A DNA stretch of 33,697 bases from Blastocatellia bacterium. Lineage in GTDB: Bacteria > Acidobacteriota > Blastocatellia > Pyrinomonadales > Pyrinomonadaceae. Shown here in pieces: positions 26,901 through 33,141 of this stretch (within the stretch, counting starts at the first letter, position 1; each line of letters begins with the position of its first letter). The notes beneath the pieces are model-generated. The model searched no databases, was not told the origin of the DNA, and worked only from the letters and a program-made list of their open reading frames with translations. Location: the NCBI GenBank assembly GCA_013697915.1, contig JACCVY010000151.1:1-33697 (forward strand), written 5' to 3'. The position numbers and the translations under genes were made by a program.

Positions 26901-27058
26901 ATGGTTTCTTACACCCCATATTGCAGACGGTTAGGATTCCGCTAAGCGATTTTAGTGGAGCGAATCTTTTCAATGTGCGCGGCGTAAGGTTTGTGTTTTC
27001 AGATACACCGAAGGGGGCGATCTACCTTGCTAATATCCGTCTTTCGAATCAACAGTGA
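23933..27058 (+). CDS. Secreted alpha/beta hydrolase with nested beta domain
   Basis: The 1041-residue protein begins with a signal peptide (MRVFFAVALLCLIAPQAAHG). Residues ~25-290 look like beta-rich, PPC/CBM-like modules. The hydrolase core starts near 320 with the oxyanion-side strand PLAVFLHGNHS (H349). The nucleophile elbow is GHSRGG with S620. Candidate Asp and His partners are in LLPMCDGDV and GANHNFFNTEW. Between these halves, about residues 450-597 form an inserted domain (NWFGMKITVGSQAITVYSLGRIFVSG, YYVASKEVN) resembling DUF4082-like beta domains. A further beta-sandwich (about 860-1041) ends the protein. The family resembles chlorophyllase/PAF-acetylhydrolase-like esterases; the substrate is unknown. 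No ribosome-binding site precedes ATG 23933, whereas an out-of-frame ATG at 23872 has GGAGAAG. Confidence 0.85.
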   Translation: MRVFFAVALLCLIAPQAAHGQAPPCPDPPAPISNSYTFQGLGESITIPFSTSPCHTVAVNVSWSNGLNYGSNLKVSFLDASGQPIYYEDTISAYLPGSRIFPFSSPYPYPWRGSRSSLLNPAALKIETIYPFAVSCFITYDITFTARPGYNVGGDSFTNAPLVPALPTTYLGSMYDGRTPPFGGVSIDPGQFFKVHLKCNQAIYAYGSVTVSSGVSSNFRVDIYDANQQLITPNWIFTGSMGTTSFASNPFVNPNSTESDFYIKAWSYNWPIYDFTLNIDEYVASNNVNNPRPVAPDATGGTTPNSEEFHLPASIDTDVLTVSATELWAKVYWPADFSGGPYPLAVFLHGNHSTCGKIGTSPRLDDNSDYTLTGTCPAGYSVINNHLGFEYLATQLASRGYIVSSINANRGITGGDQSHPDDPAHIFSRGRLVLKHLETLQKWNAGPSALITPTTLGTLRKNSNNWFGMKITVGSQAITVYSLGRIFVSGNTGTHTVKLVRASDSVDLASVSIPMTGGTAGQFKYVNLTTPIRLAANTSYYVASKEVNNGDFWYDSNTIVGSTTIATVNGRVTSTNGTTWSTSGAVAGNVYVPVDLKYQVLSVNFTGKVDFTNVGLMGHSRGGQGVLAAYNLYRNAGIDPRATPPDIAWSTRIPGMNIKGIFEIAPTDYFLPTASDGSGVQYPNADGTAFNALLPMCDGDVRSLQGVRVFDRAMSFTGGNTGVPAESPATQKSTYGVWGANHNFFNTEWQQTESLGCKGPGNTRLFPFPVTDGSGSPNQRTTGSASVLAFFRANVGSSPSTAFNQNFKPNYQLPAVITSIPERIDQGFTSSPSLTITKVLFDFTATLPPNSDYLFTAPAVAFNNAATIPEHDYVTNPTPCFGGSNPPPCPAPSPIAVALTVGRISWESADCANYFQANWKAPGTGESVTGYQTLDFRVSRQIDDIRNSSASTNFQIQFIAADGSPTGAAVSLNKYMNLAGPVGLDDGSPNGFLHPILQTVRIPLSDFSGANLFNVRGVRFVFSDTPKGAIYLANIRLSNQQ

Positions 27059-27068
27059 GGAAATATAT

Positions 27069-27890
27069 ATGAGAACAACCCATATGTTAGCAGCTGTCCT
27101 TGTGGTGGTGTTGGGGGTACATTTTGCTCTTGGGCAGGGTGCGCCACGGGAACCAAAGACTATTGATCCACACCTGTCGACTGGTACGCTGGTGACCAAA
27201 GGCGAAAGCAAGACACCTATTGGTCGTGACAAACTGCTAACGTATAAACTCGAAGAAGTCGATCTCCCACAGCCGATTGAGTTTGACATTCGCGGAAAGC
27301 AGCAGCGGCTTAACAAGGCTCTGAGGCTCACGATAAGTAGTGAGTCAATTCAAGGTGCGCATACTATATGGATCGATGACGCCGCCCTACCGCGAGTCTT
27401 TGGCTTAGGCGCTAACGCGATAGGTGTATTGATCTATGATCGTTCAATACTTAGGAATGGCGCTGAGATATCTGTTTCAGACGGGAAAGAATTCGTCACA
27501 TTACCTGAGAAACTGAGATTACCGAAGAATTTTACTGCCACTATCGAGCCGATCATCGAAGAAGGTAGCTCGATAATTGCGATACGCAGCGCGCTGAGGA
27601 TAGTGGAGTCGATCCGCCAGCCTCTGATCGAGATCGAGATGAAAACGGATCGCGCTTTTCCGGTCAGAAATGCCGTACTGCAACTCCAAATCGGCAAGCG
27701 ATTTTTCCAAAATGAACTGCGAGAGGGTTCCGGTGGCCATACTTTGATCCTCGACGTGCCCCCCCGGACATTCGCTGAACTCAAAGATGGCGCTGAAGTG
27801 ATCGCCTTCTACAATACCCCAGATCGTAGCGGCGCATCCGGTCGTGAGATTTGGTATTTTGGACGCTTGAATAAGCGCATGCTTAAGTAG
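27069..27890 (+). CDS. Secreted protein of unknown function
   Basis: The start at ATG 27069 follows from GAGGAAA placed just upstream and from the signal peptide (MRTTHMLAAVLVVVLGVHFALGQ); the frame itself runs back into the hydrolase gene. The mature ~250 residues are predicted to be beta-rich with repeated I/V-D-x strands (YKLEEVDLPQPIEFDIRG, LRLTISSESIQGAHTIWID, IEIEMKTDRAFPVRNAVLQLQIG). No catalytic motif or known domain is recognised. It begins 11 bases after the hydrolase stop codon, so both are co-transcribed and probably exported together. Confidence 0.7.
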   Translation: MRTTHMLAAVLVVVLGVHFALGQGAPREPKTIDPHLSTGTLVTKGESKTPIGRDKLLTYKLEEVDLPQPIEFDIRGKQQRLNKALRLTISSESIQGAHTIWIDDAALPRVFGLGANAIGVLIYDRSILRNGAEISVSDGKEFVTLPEKLRLPKNFTATIEPIIEEGSSIIAIRSALRIVESIRQPLIEIEMKTDRAFPVRNAVLQLQIGKRFFQNELREGSGGHTLILDVPPRTFAELKDGAEVIAFYNTPDRSGASGREIWYFGRLNKRMLK

Positions 27891-27895
27891 TTAAT

Positions 27896-28609
27896 GTGTT
27901 GGCCGGTGTATTCTTGAAACCAAAACCGTTTGCGCGATTCAACGAACAGGCCAAGAGCTGTTCCCCCCGTACCATCTTCAGTTCTCATCGCGGACAGCAA
28001 CGGCCCGACGGCTCTCCAGGCTTCACGCTGATTGAACTGGTTATCACGGTAACGGTGATGACGATTCTTACCCTCGGCGTGATCCCGCTGGCGCAGGTTG
28101 CAATTAGACGCCAACAGGAACAAAGGCTCCGCGAAACCTTGCGAGCAATTAGGAGCGCAATCGACGAATTTCACCGCGATACTGTTGGGATGCAATGCAT
28201 CGGGATATCCGCCAGCTCACTTCCTTCACCTGGATTCTCTGCCGCGCCCGATCCTAGAAGCAAAGTCATCACTGCTGATTGCACGATCTTCGGAGTCGAT
28301 AATCCTGATCGTTACCCACCCAATCTCGAGATACTGGTCAACGGAGTTGATGTTGTGCCACGCACTACAGTGATAGCAGGCAGCGGTCCTTCAGGACCAA
28401 ATGCCACTGATATCAATTCAGTTGCAACAAAGAAGAAGATCTACCTGCGTGGTATGCCGATCGATCCCCTCACGGGAAAAGCAGACTGGGAACTTCGTTC
28501 CTCGTATGATGCTGTCGATGCGGCATCATGGGGCGGGGAGAACGTTTTTGATATTCACTCGGCGTCAAAACGTACAGCATTGAACAGCGAAAAATACAGT
28601 GACTGGTAA
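27896..28609 (+). CDS. Type II secretion pseudopilin (GspG-like)
   Basis: A prepilin cleavage site G42|F43 is followed by the canonical TLIELVITVTVMTILTLGVIPLA helix, with E47 at the mature +5 position. After the helix come RLRETLRAIRSAIDEF, a variable loop with two cysteines, and the GspG-type ending (YLRGMPIDPLTGKADWELRSS ... VFDIHSASKRTALNSEKYSDW). The fold and end match major pseudopilins, which form the T2SS piston. The leader of 42 residues is unusually long and the start (GTG 27896) could be later. It lies six bases after the secreted unknown gene. No other secretion gene is nearby, so it is an orphan. Confidence 0.85.
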   Translation: MLAGVFLKPKPFARFNEQAKSCSPRTIFSSHRGQQRPDGSPGFTLIELVITVTVMTILTLGVIPLAQVAIRRQQEQRLRETLRAIRSAIDEFHRDTVGMQCIGISASSLPSPGFSAAPDPRSKVITADCTIFGVDNPDRYPPNLEILVNGVDVVPRTTVIAGSGPSGPNATDINSVATKKKIYLRGMPIDPLTGKADWELRSSYDAVDAASWGGENVFDIHSASKRTALNSEKYSDW

Positions 28610-28650
28610 GAAATTCGATTGCAGCAAAACGACCACTCCACGGTTCTTGA

Positions 28651-28803
28651 TTAGCGTACGTCCGAGTCGAAGAGCTAATGCGAGCGCTCGAAGCGGGCTA
28701 TCAGATGTTTGTGCCAAAGCCTGTAGAGGCGGACGAGCTGAGGTCAATAATCGCTGGCCTTCTTCGAAGCAATAGACCGACCGAACCACAGTCAACTGGT
28801 TGA
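28651..28803 (+). pseudogene. Fragment of a response-regulator receiver domain
   Basis: Between the pseudopilin and the membrane protein, one frame reads LAYVRVEELMRALEAG, YQMFVPKPVEADELRSIIAG, then a stop at 28801. This is the C-terminal half of a CheY-like receiver domain: the TAYxR-type strand 4, the AGYQMFVPKPV segment with the conserved Lys-Pro, and helix 5. It has a stop codon just upstream, no start codon and no phosphorylation site. It is a remnant, most likely of a hybrid histidine kinase. The remaining 28804-29035 shows nothing recognisable. Confidence 0.7.
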
Positions 28804-29035
28804 TTGGCCAGGCTGTCAATGTAGGAGTTGTGGTAGTGGTCTGACTTCTGGAATGCTCGTTCGTATGAGTCAGAAACATTGCCTCCGAAGTCGTTGACCG
28901 AACGCTACCAAAACAGGAGTGCGTCCAAGGCCGACCTCCCGCAAATGCGAAAAAAGAGAAAATGAAACAGAATAGCACTGTAGACTCTCCATCGTTCAGC
29001 ATGGGCCAAAACCCCTTCGGAGTGAGTTGAAAACG

Positions 29036-29440
29036 TCAACTGAAGAAGAAATTTATGAGCGCAAAGAACACAAGACAAAGAATGCCCCAGGCAAATAGTA
29101 GGAGGGAGCCGTAAAATATCCAGTACGCTACCTTTAGCCTCGCCTCGCTCAACCTTCCCATCGTCCTCACGATCTCCGCAAACTGCAGCATCGCGAAAAC
29201 TGAAAAGAATATTGAAAGGATGAAACTACCAAACGCCAATACAACCACAAACTTCCAACGAGGGGTTGGGAACAGCTTTTCCAGGAAGGCTAAAAGCAAA
29301 AGCACAGATGCCGTACTTAGCGTCGTCGTATGCTTACACGTGTCGTAATAGAGCTTTACGCCAGCTACATTTGCCTTCTGTTCGATTGAGTAAGCAACCG
29401 TCGCTTGTTCCGTCACTGCATCGTTCCCTTCATACATCAA
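29036..29440 (-). CDS. Small integral membrane protein with three predicted helices
   Basis: 134 residues. After a ~40-residue polar N-terminus (MMYEGNDAVTEQATVAYS), there are three hydrophobic stretches: STASVLLLLAFLEKLF, FVVVLAFGSFILSIFFSVFAML and IFYGSLLLFAWGILCLVFFALINFF. The DNA before the ATG has GGGAGAA five to eleven bases upstream. No family is recognised. It is the second gene of a minus-strand pair, 115 bases after the HNH-like gene, and sits in an insertion-sequence-rich region. Confidence 0.65.
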   Translation of the reverse strand: MMYEGNDAVTEQATVAYSIEQKANVAGVKLYYDTCKHTTTLSTASVLLLLAFLEKLFPTPRWKFVVVLAFGSFILSIFFSVFAMLQFAEIVRTMGRLSEARLKVAYWIFYGSLLLFAWGILCLVFFALINFFFS

Positions 29441-29555
29441 GTTCTCCCACTATTAACGGCACACTGCTCACGGAAGCCTGGTCCTTTTGTAAGCAGCGTA
29501 CCAAGTGAATTGAGCGCCGAACCCGCTTCATTCATCGCGTAGTCTTTTGGTTGGC

Positions 29556-30449
29556 TTAGTCATCTTCACTTAGCCTGCCTATGATAACCACATAGGTCGG
29601 AGCTCCCGCACTCGCGAATAATTGGATTTCTGCAACCAGCATCTTTGGCGCAGCCGTTTCACGCAAAAAGATTCTGTGTTGAACGCCTGGATACTTCTTG
29701 AAAGGAGACGGTAGGGTGCCAACGAATCCACCGATGCTATTCGGCTCCAACATGATCGCTCGCACCAAAGCTGACTTGTTTTTCACTTGCGGCAATTGAC
29801 CATTTGCATGAGCAAATCCATAAGCGATCTTTGCCACCATCCTGGCGAATGCAATCGCATCACTATTTACTATTTTTAACTCAATTTCCTTTGCGCCGTG
29901 CTGTTTTGCGAATGCCTCTGGATCCGCGCCGAAGCTGCCGGTCGCAATGCCAACCAATTTCAGTTCCGGAGTCTTTGCTGTCGAATAGTCCAATGGAGCG
30001 AATATTGGAAACGGCAACAATATTGGTGCCTCATCCCGAGTTGCCTGAATAAGGACCTCACGCCGGTCAAGAGTGATTGTAACCGGAATCGTTTTAGGCA
30101 CATCTTCATGTTTTGAGCGAGACGGTGCATTTTGGATGTAGCGAACCATACGCATCGGTCCTCGCAGTACCGCAGTTTCAAATGCGGATGTTATCCCTCG
30201 ACACCTCTCACAGGAACCTCTCGGTATCGTTACAGTTCCACCGAGTGCAAATGCCAGAATGTGCCCACGACTAAGCTTCACATTAGAATCGCAGTAGATG
30301 CGCGCGTCTGATGACTCCGGTGTCAACTTAGAACAGTCCGAAATGTCACTGGTATCTGCTATTACAACGCTCGGTTGCCCCGACGCAGTTACAGTCTGCC
30401 AGCGAACTTCTCCATCACGGATGATTTCGACTTTTGTAGTTCCTTCCAT
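29556..30449 (-). CDS. HNH-nuclease-like protein, active site partly altered
   Basis: The region at residues 50-91 matches the zinc-dependent HNH endonuclease group: IYC (C53), then LSRGHILAFALGG with H63, and SCERC (C80, C83) followed by ITSAFE and VLRGPM. The usual form is C-x-Y-C ... L-S/T-x-E-H-I-I-P-x-x-L-G-G ... S-C-x-x-C. Here the first Cys is an Arg and the Glu before the His is Gly, so activity is doubtful. The following ~170 residues (DRREVLIQATRDEAPILLPF, GFAHANGQLPQVKNKSALVRAIML) are typical of proteins with this head but of unknown role. An AGGAAA precedes ATG 30449. Confidence 0.65.
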   Translation of the reverse strand: MEGTTKVEIIRDGEVRWQTVTASGQPSVVIADTSDISDCSKLTPESSDARIYCDSNVKLSRGHILAFALGGTVTIPRGSCERCRGITSAFETAVLRGPMRMVRYIQNAPSRSKHEDVPKTIPVTITLDRREVLIQATRDEAPILLPFPIFAPLDYSTAKTPELKLVGIATGSFGADPEAFAKQHGAKEIELKIVNSDAIAFARMVAKIAYGFAHANGQLPQVKNKSALVRAIMLEPNSIGGFVGTLPSPFKKYPGVQHRIFLRETAAPKMLVAEIQLFASAGAPTYVVIIGRLSEDD

Positions 30450-30647
30450 CGTCAGGTTTCCTCAGAACTTCCAGCGACCCACACTACTCAGAAAATAAGC
30501 GGCGAAGAATTCTCCAAGCGCATCAGTATAACTAAGGCCCTAACGGCGCGAACCGCTAGAGCCCCTATTGAAAACCTAACGCGATTGCTCGCACTTGGCC
30601 TTCAGCAAATCCATTGTGAGCCAATCGCCAAACGAAAGGCAAGCACA

Positions 30648-31889
30648 ATGGAAGAACGGGAAGTGAAGGCCCTTGAGATTGCGGCCAAGTCCAAACTCAC
30701 CCGCAGAGGTAAGACTTGGTTAGTTCCATCACAGTCAGTACGCGGCGCACAATACACGGTCGATGCGGATCCGGTGGATCCCCAATGCACCTGTCCTGAC
30801 TTTGAATGCCGGAAGCAGCGTTGCAAACACATCTTCGCTGTCGAATACACGATCGAGCGCGAACAAACGCCTGATGGCGAGACAGTTCTCACCGAGTCGT
30901 TCAAAGTAACCCGCAGAACCTATCCACAAGAGTGGAAAGCTTACAATCTCGCGCAGACTCACGAAAAAGCAGAACTCCAATCTCTTCTGTACGAACTGTG
31001 CCGCACAATTCCAGAGCCGGAGCAGTATCGTGGAAGACCACGGCTGTCGCTTGCGGACATAATCTTTTCGTCTGCATTCAAGATTTACTCGACCCTCTCA
31101 GCCAGACGTTTCATGACGGATTTGCGTGAAGCGAAAGAGAGAGGTTATATATCGAAGCTACCTGCTTACAACTCACTATTTCGCTACCTTGAAGCCGAGT
31201 CTCTCACAGCGCATCTGTATCAACTCGTAACCATCAGCAGTCTTCCGTTGAAGGCCATCGAAACAGACTTTGCCGTCGATTCGTCCGGCTTCGGCACCGG
31301 CCAATTCATGCGCTGGCTGGATGTGAAGTATGGCAAAGAAGAAGATCGACGAATGTGGCTAAAAGTCCATCTCATGTGTGGAGTTAAAACGAACATCATC
31401 ACGTCCGTCGAGATTAGTGACGGATATGCCAACGACTATCATTATTTTAAGGGCTTAGTCGCCCGAACTGGAGAGAACGGGTTCAACATGAAAGAGGTCT
31501 CTGCCGACAAAGCTTACCTCGGCGGCGAGAATCTGCTGGTCACGTTGCGGCAAGGTGCTATCCCTTACATTCCTTTTAAGTCGAACTCCCAAATTCAAAC
31601 CAACTATGGTCCTAAATCAGAACTTTGGACACGAATGTTCCACTTTTATAACTTCCACCGCGAGGAGTTTCTTCAGCACTATCACAAGCGTTCGAATGTG
31701 GAGACTACATTCCACATGATCAAAGCAAAGTTTGGACAACGGTTGCGGAGCAAAACCTTAACGGCACAAATCAACGAAGCATTGTGCAAGGTACTTTGTC
31801 ACAATCTTTGTGTCTTGATTCAGTCGGCGCATGAATTGGGAGTTGAAGCAGTCTTTACTGATGAGTTGTGGCAATACAACGAACGTTAG
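30648..31889 (+). CDS. DDE transposase fused to an N-terminal SWIM zinc finger
   Basis: The start I use is ATG 30648; the frame is open further upstream but the region before is probably not coding. Residues 47-61 form a SWIM zinc finger, C-x-C-x9-C-x-H (C47, C49, C59, H61), expected to bind DNA or protein. The rest is an IS4-like (DDE_Tnp_1) transposase: RGRPRLSLADIIFSS, then catalytic D211 (AVDSSGFG), D287 (SADKAYLG) and E352 (KRSNVETTFHM). YREK-like spacing around the Glu is kept, and all three acids are present, so it may be active. No terminal inverted repeats could be identified on either side. The neighbouring minus-strand transposase is a homologue. Confidence 0.85.
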   Translation: MEEREVKALEIAAKSKLTRRGKTWLVPSQSVRGAQYTVDADPVDPQCTCPDFECRKQRCKHIFAVEYTIEREQTPDGETVLTESFKVTRRTYPQEWKAYNLAQTHEKAELQSLLYELCRTIPEPEQYRGRPRLSLADIIFSSAFKIYSTLSARRFMTDLREAKERGYISKLPAYNSLFRYLEAESLTAHLYQLVTISSLPLKAIETDFAVDSSGFGTGQFMRWLDVKYGKEEDRRMWLKVHLMCGVKTNIITSVEISDGYANDYHYFKGLVARTGENGFNMKEVSADKAYLGGENLLVTLRQGAIPYIPFKSNSQIQTNYGPKSELWTRMFHFYNFHREEFLQHYHKRSNVETTFHMIKAKFGQRLRSKTLTAQINEALCKVLCHNLCVLIQSAHELGVEAVFTDELWQYNER

Positions 31890-31897
31890 GCACAATC

Positions 31898-31934
31898 AAA
31901 AAAAGCGGGCGAGGTCCTTCCATAAGCCTCGCCC
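31898..31934 (-). terminator. Terminator downstream of the minus-strand transposase
   Basis: On the minus strand GGGCGAGG (31934-31927) and CCTCGCCC (31914-31907) form a stem with a 12-base loop, followed by GCTTTTTTTGATT. It lies between the two converging transposase genes and would stop transcription of the gene at 32006-32983. Confidence 0.65.
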
Positions 31935-32005
31935 TGGATACACGCGGTCCCCGCTCCACCCGGCCACTTCGCCTAGCCCGGAAGCGGGCGCGATCCCATA
32001 TTGAC

Positions 32006-32983
32006 CTACGCTGTTTTCTTGTCTTCACCCTGCTCCCAGAATGTAGGTTCAATACCAAGTTCGTAGTAGGCTTGGATGGTGACGCAGATGTTGTGACACA
32101 GCACTTTGCAAAGCAGTTCGTTAAACTGCGCCACTTGTGTGCGACTACGAATCCGCTCCCCGAACTTCATCTTGATCATCGCATTCGTGCTCTCGACGTT
32201 ACTGCGCTGATGGTAGCGGCGATCGAACCACTCGTTGTTTAAAGAGTAGAAGTGGTACAACCGTGTCCACAATGGATCACCACTGCCGTGTACGGCATTA
32301 GCGTTTGCTTTGAACGGGACGACAGCCAGTACACCTTTGCTGTCTGCGTGCTTAAAGTTAGCAAGACTCGAATAGGCCTTGTCACCGATCACTTCTCGTG
32401 GACGAAAATTCTGCGTTGTCGTATCCAGCAATGGTACAAAATAAGGAGCATCGCCGGCGTTCCCATCAGTGACTTCCACCGCCGTGACAATGTTGGTCAA
32501 CACCCCGCACATCAAATGCGCTTTGATCCATTGTCGTTTATCGCCGGAATGTAGCTTTCCATAACGAAAATCGAACCAGCGGCCAAAAAGCGACGTTGAA
32601 AATCCAGTTGAATCGATCGCGAAGCTCTTTTCAACATTTCGCAACGGCAGACTGCTTTGAATAATGAGTTGCACCAGGTACTGCCGCAACTTACTCTTTT
32701 TGAAATACCTCAAGATCGTGCTAAAGGACGGAAGCCGTGAGATGAATCCGTGCTCGTACGCAACCTTCAAATCGAACATTACGCGCCGGCACGACACTCC
32801 GCAATAGACCTTGAAAATCATGCAGAACAACATATCCGCGAGCGCTACACGAGGCCGCCCTCGCCCTTGCTCCAAATCAACGACTCCCGCACACAGATCG
32901 TGCGCCAATGTCTGAAGATCGCCTTTCTCCTTCTGTTGAGCACGATTATACGGACCCCAGATTTGAGGGTAAGTCTTTTTCAT
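32006..32983 (-). CDS. DDE transposase, IS4-like, without the SWIM module
   Basis: The start is ATG 32983, supported by AGGAGAAGG just upstream; the frame extends to 33022 without family support. Residues 1-130 match the other transposase (TYPQIWGPYNRAQ against TYPQEWKAYNLAQ). The catalytic acids are D124 (AIDSTGF), D201 (IGDKAYSS) and E264 (RSNVEST). KAHLMCGVLTNIVTAVEV and LLCKVLCHNICVTIQAYYELG align with the same blocks of the first transposase, so they are related but not recent copies. It is 325 residues and begins immediately at the region corresponding to the end of the zinc-finger module of the other. It is orientated tail to tail with that gene. Confidence 0.88.
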   Translation of the reverse strand: MKKTYPQIWGPYNRAQQKEKGDLQTLAHDLCAGVVDLEQGRGRPRVALADMLFCMIFKVYCGVSCRRVMFDLKVAYEHGFISRLPSFSTILRYFKKSKLRQYLVQLIIQSSLPLRNVEKSFAIDSTGFSTSLFGRWFDFRYGKLHSGDKRQWIKAHLMCGVLTNIVTAVEVTDGNAGDAPYFVPLLDTTTQNFRPREVIGDKAYSSLANFKHADSKGVLAVVPFKANANAVHGSGDPLWTRLYHFYSLNNEWFDRRYHQRSNVESTNAMIKMKFGERIRSRTQVAQFNELLCKVLCHNICVTIQAYYELGIEPTFWEQGEDKKTA

Positions 32984-32993
32984 GCCTTCTCCT

Positions 32994-33104
32994 TTACATT
33001 TGAGGGCATGACTGAGTAACATGCGGCTTGTTACAGACTGCGCACGTGACTCCGGTCACGCCGTGGTTGAAAACAGGGGGCCTCCGAGTCGTGAACGCGA
33101 CCAA
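32994..33104 (-). CDS. Possible 36-residue zinc-knuckle-like protein upstream of the transposase
   Basis: On the minus strand a TTG at 33104, with AAGGAG four bases before it, opens 36 codons ending in TAA ten bases before the transposase ATG. The translation contains TCAVCNKPHVTQSCP, a C-x2-C-x3-H-x4-C arrangement (C21, C24, H28, C33), one residue short of a classic zinc knuckle. The spacing to the transposase gene suggests translational coupling, with the ribosome-binding site of the latter overlapping the stop region. It is too short to be sure of. Confidence 0.35.
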   Translation of the reverse strand: MVAFTTRRPPVFNHGVTGVTCAVCNKPHVTQSCPQM

Positions 33105-33141
33105 GGGGCTCCTTCTTCTTTCGGACTAAACCTCTCGAAAA

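Larger units (their letters stand above)
30450..33141. mobile_element. Insertion-sequence region with two related transposase genes
   Basis: This interval holds two homologous IS4-like transposases facing each other, separated by a 116-base spacer with a terminator hairpin. I could not find matching terminal inverted repeats or target duplications, so the element borders are only bounded by the flanking genes (start of the HNH-like gene at 30449 and stop of the HTH gene at 33142). The two are likely separate insertions rather than one composite element. Confidence 0.5.

Noticed and set aside
28565-29002. 145-residue minus-strand frame
   Set aside because: It is antisense to the receiver-domain fragment, which is a real homology, and has no domain of its own.
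30375-30647. N-terminal 91-residue extension of the transposase frame
   Set aside because: The extension overlaps the start of the oppositely oriented HNH-like gene and lacks family resemblance; ATG 30648 starts the SWIM-containing region.
31868-32242. 124-residue plus-strand frame after the first transposase
   Set aside because: It covers the terminator and is antisense to the second transposase.
33045-33060. Short palindrome CGTGAC-TCCG-GTCACG as a transposon end or operator
   Set aside because: Single occurrence with 6-base arms inside the small ORF; no partner on the other side of the transposase.
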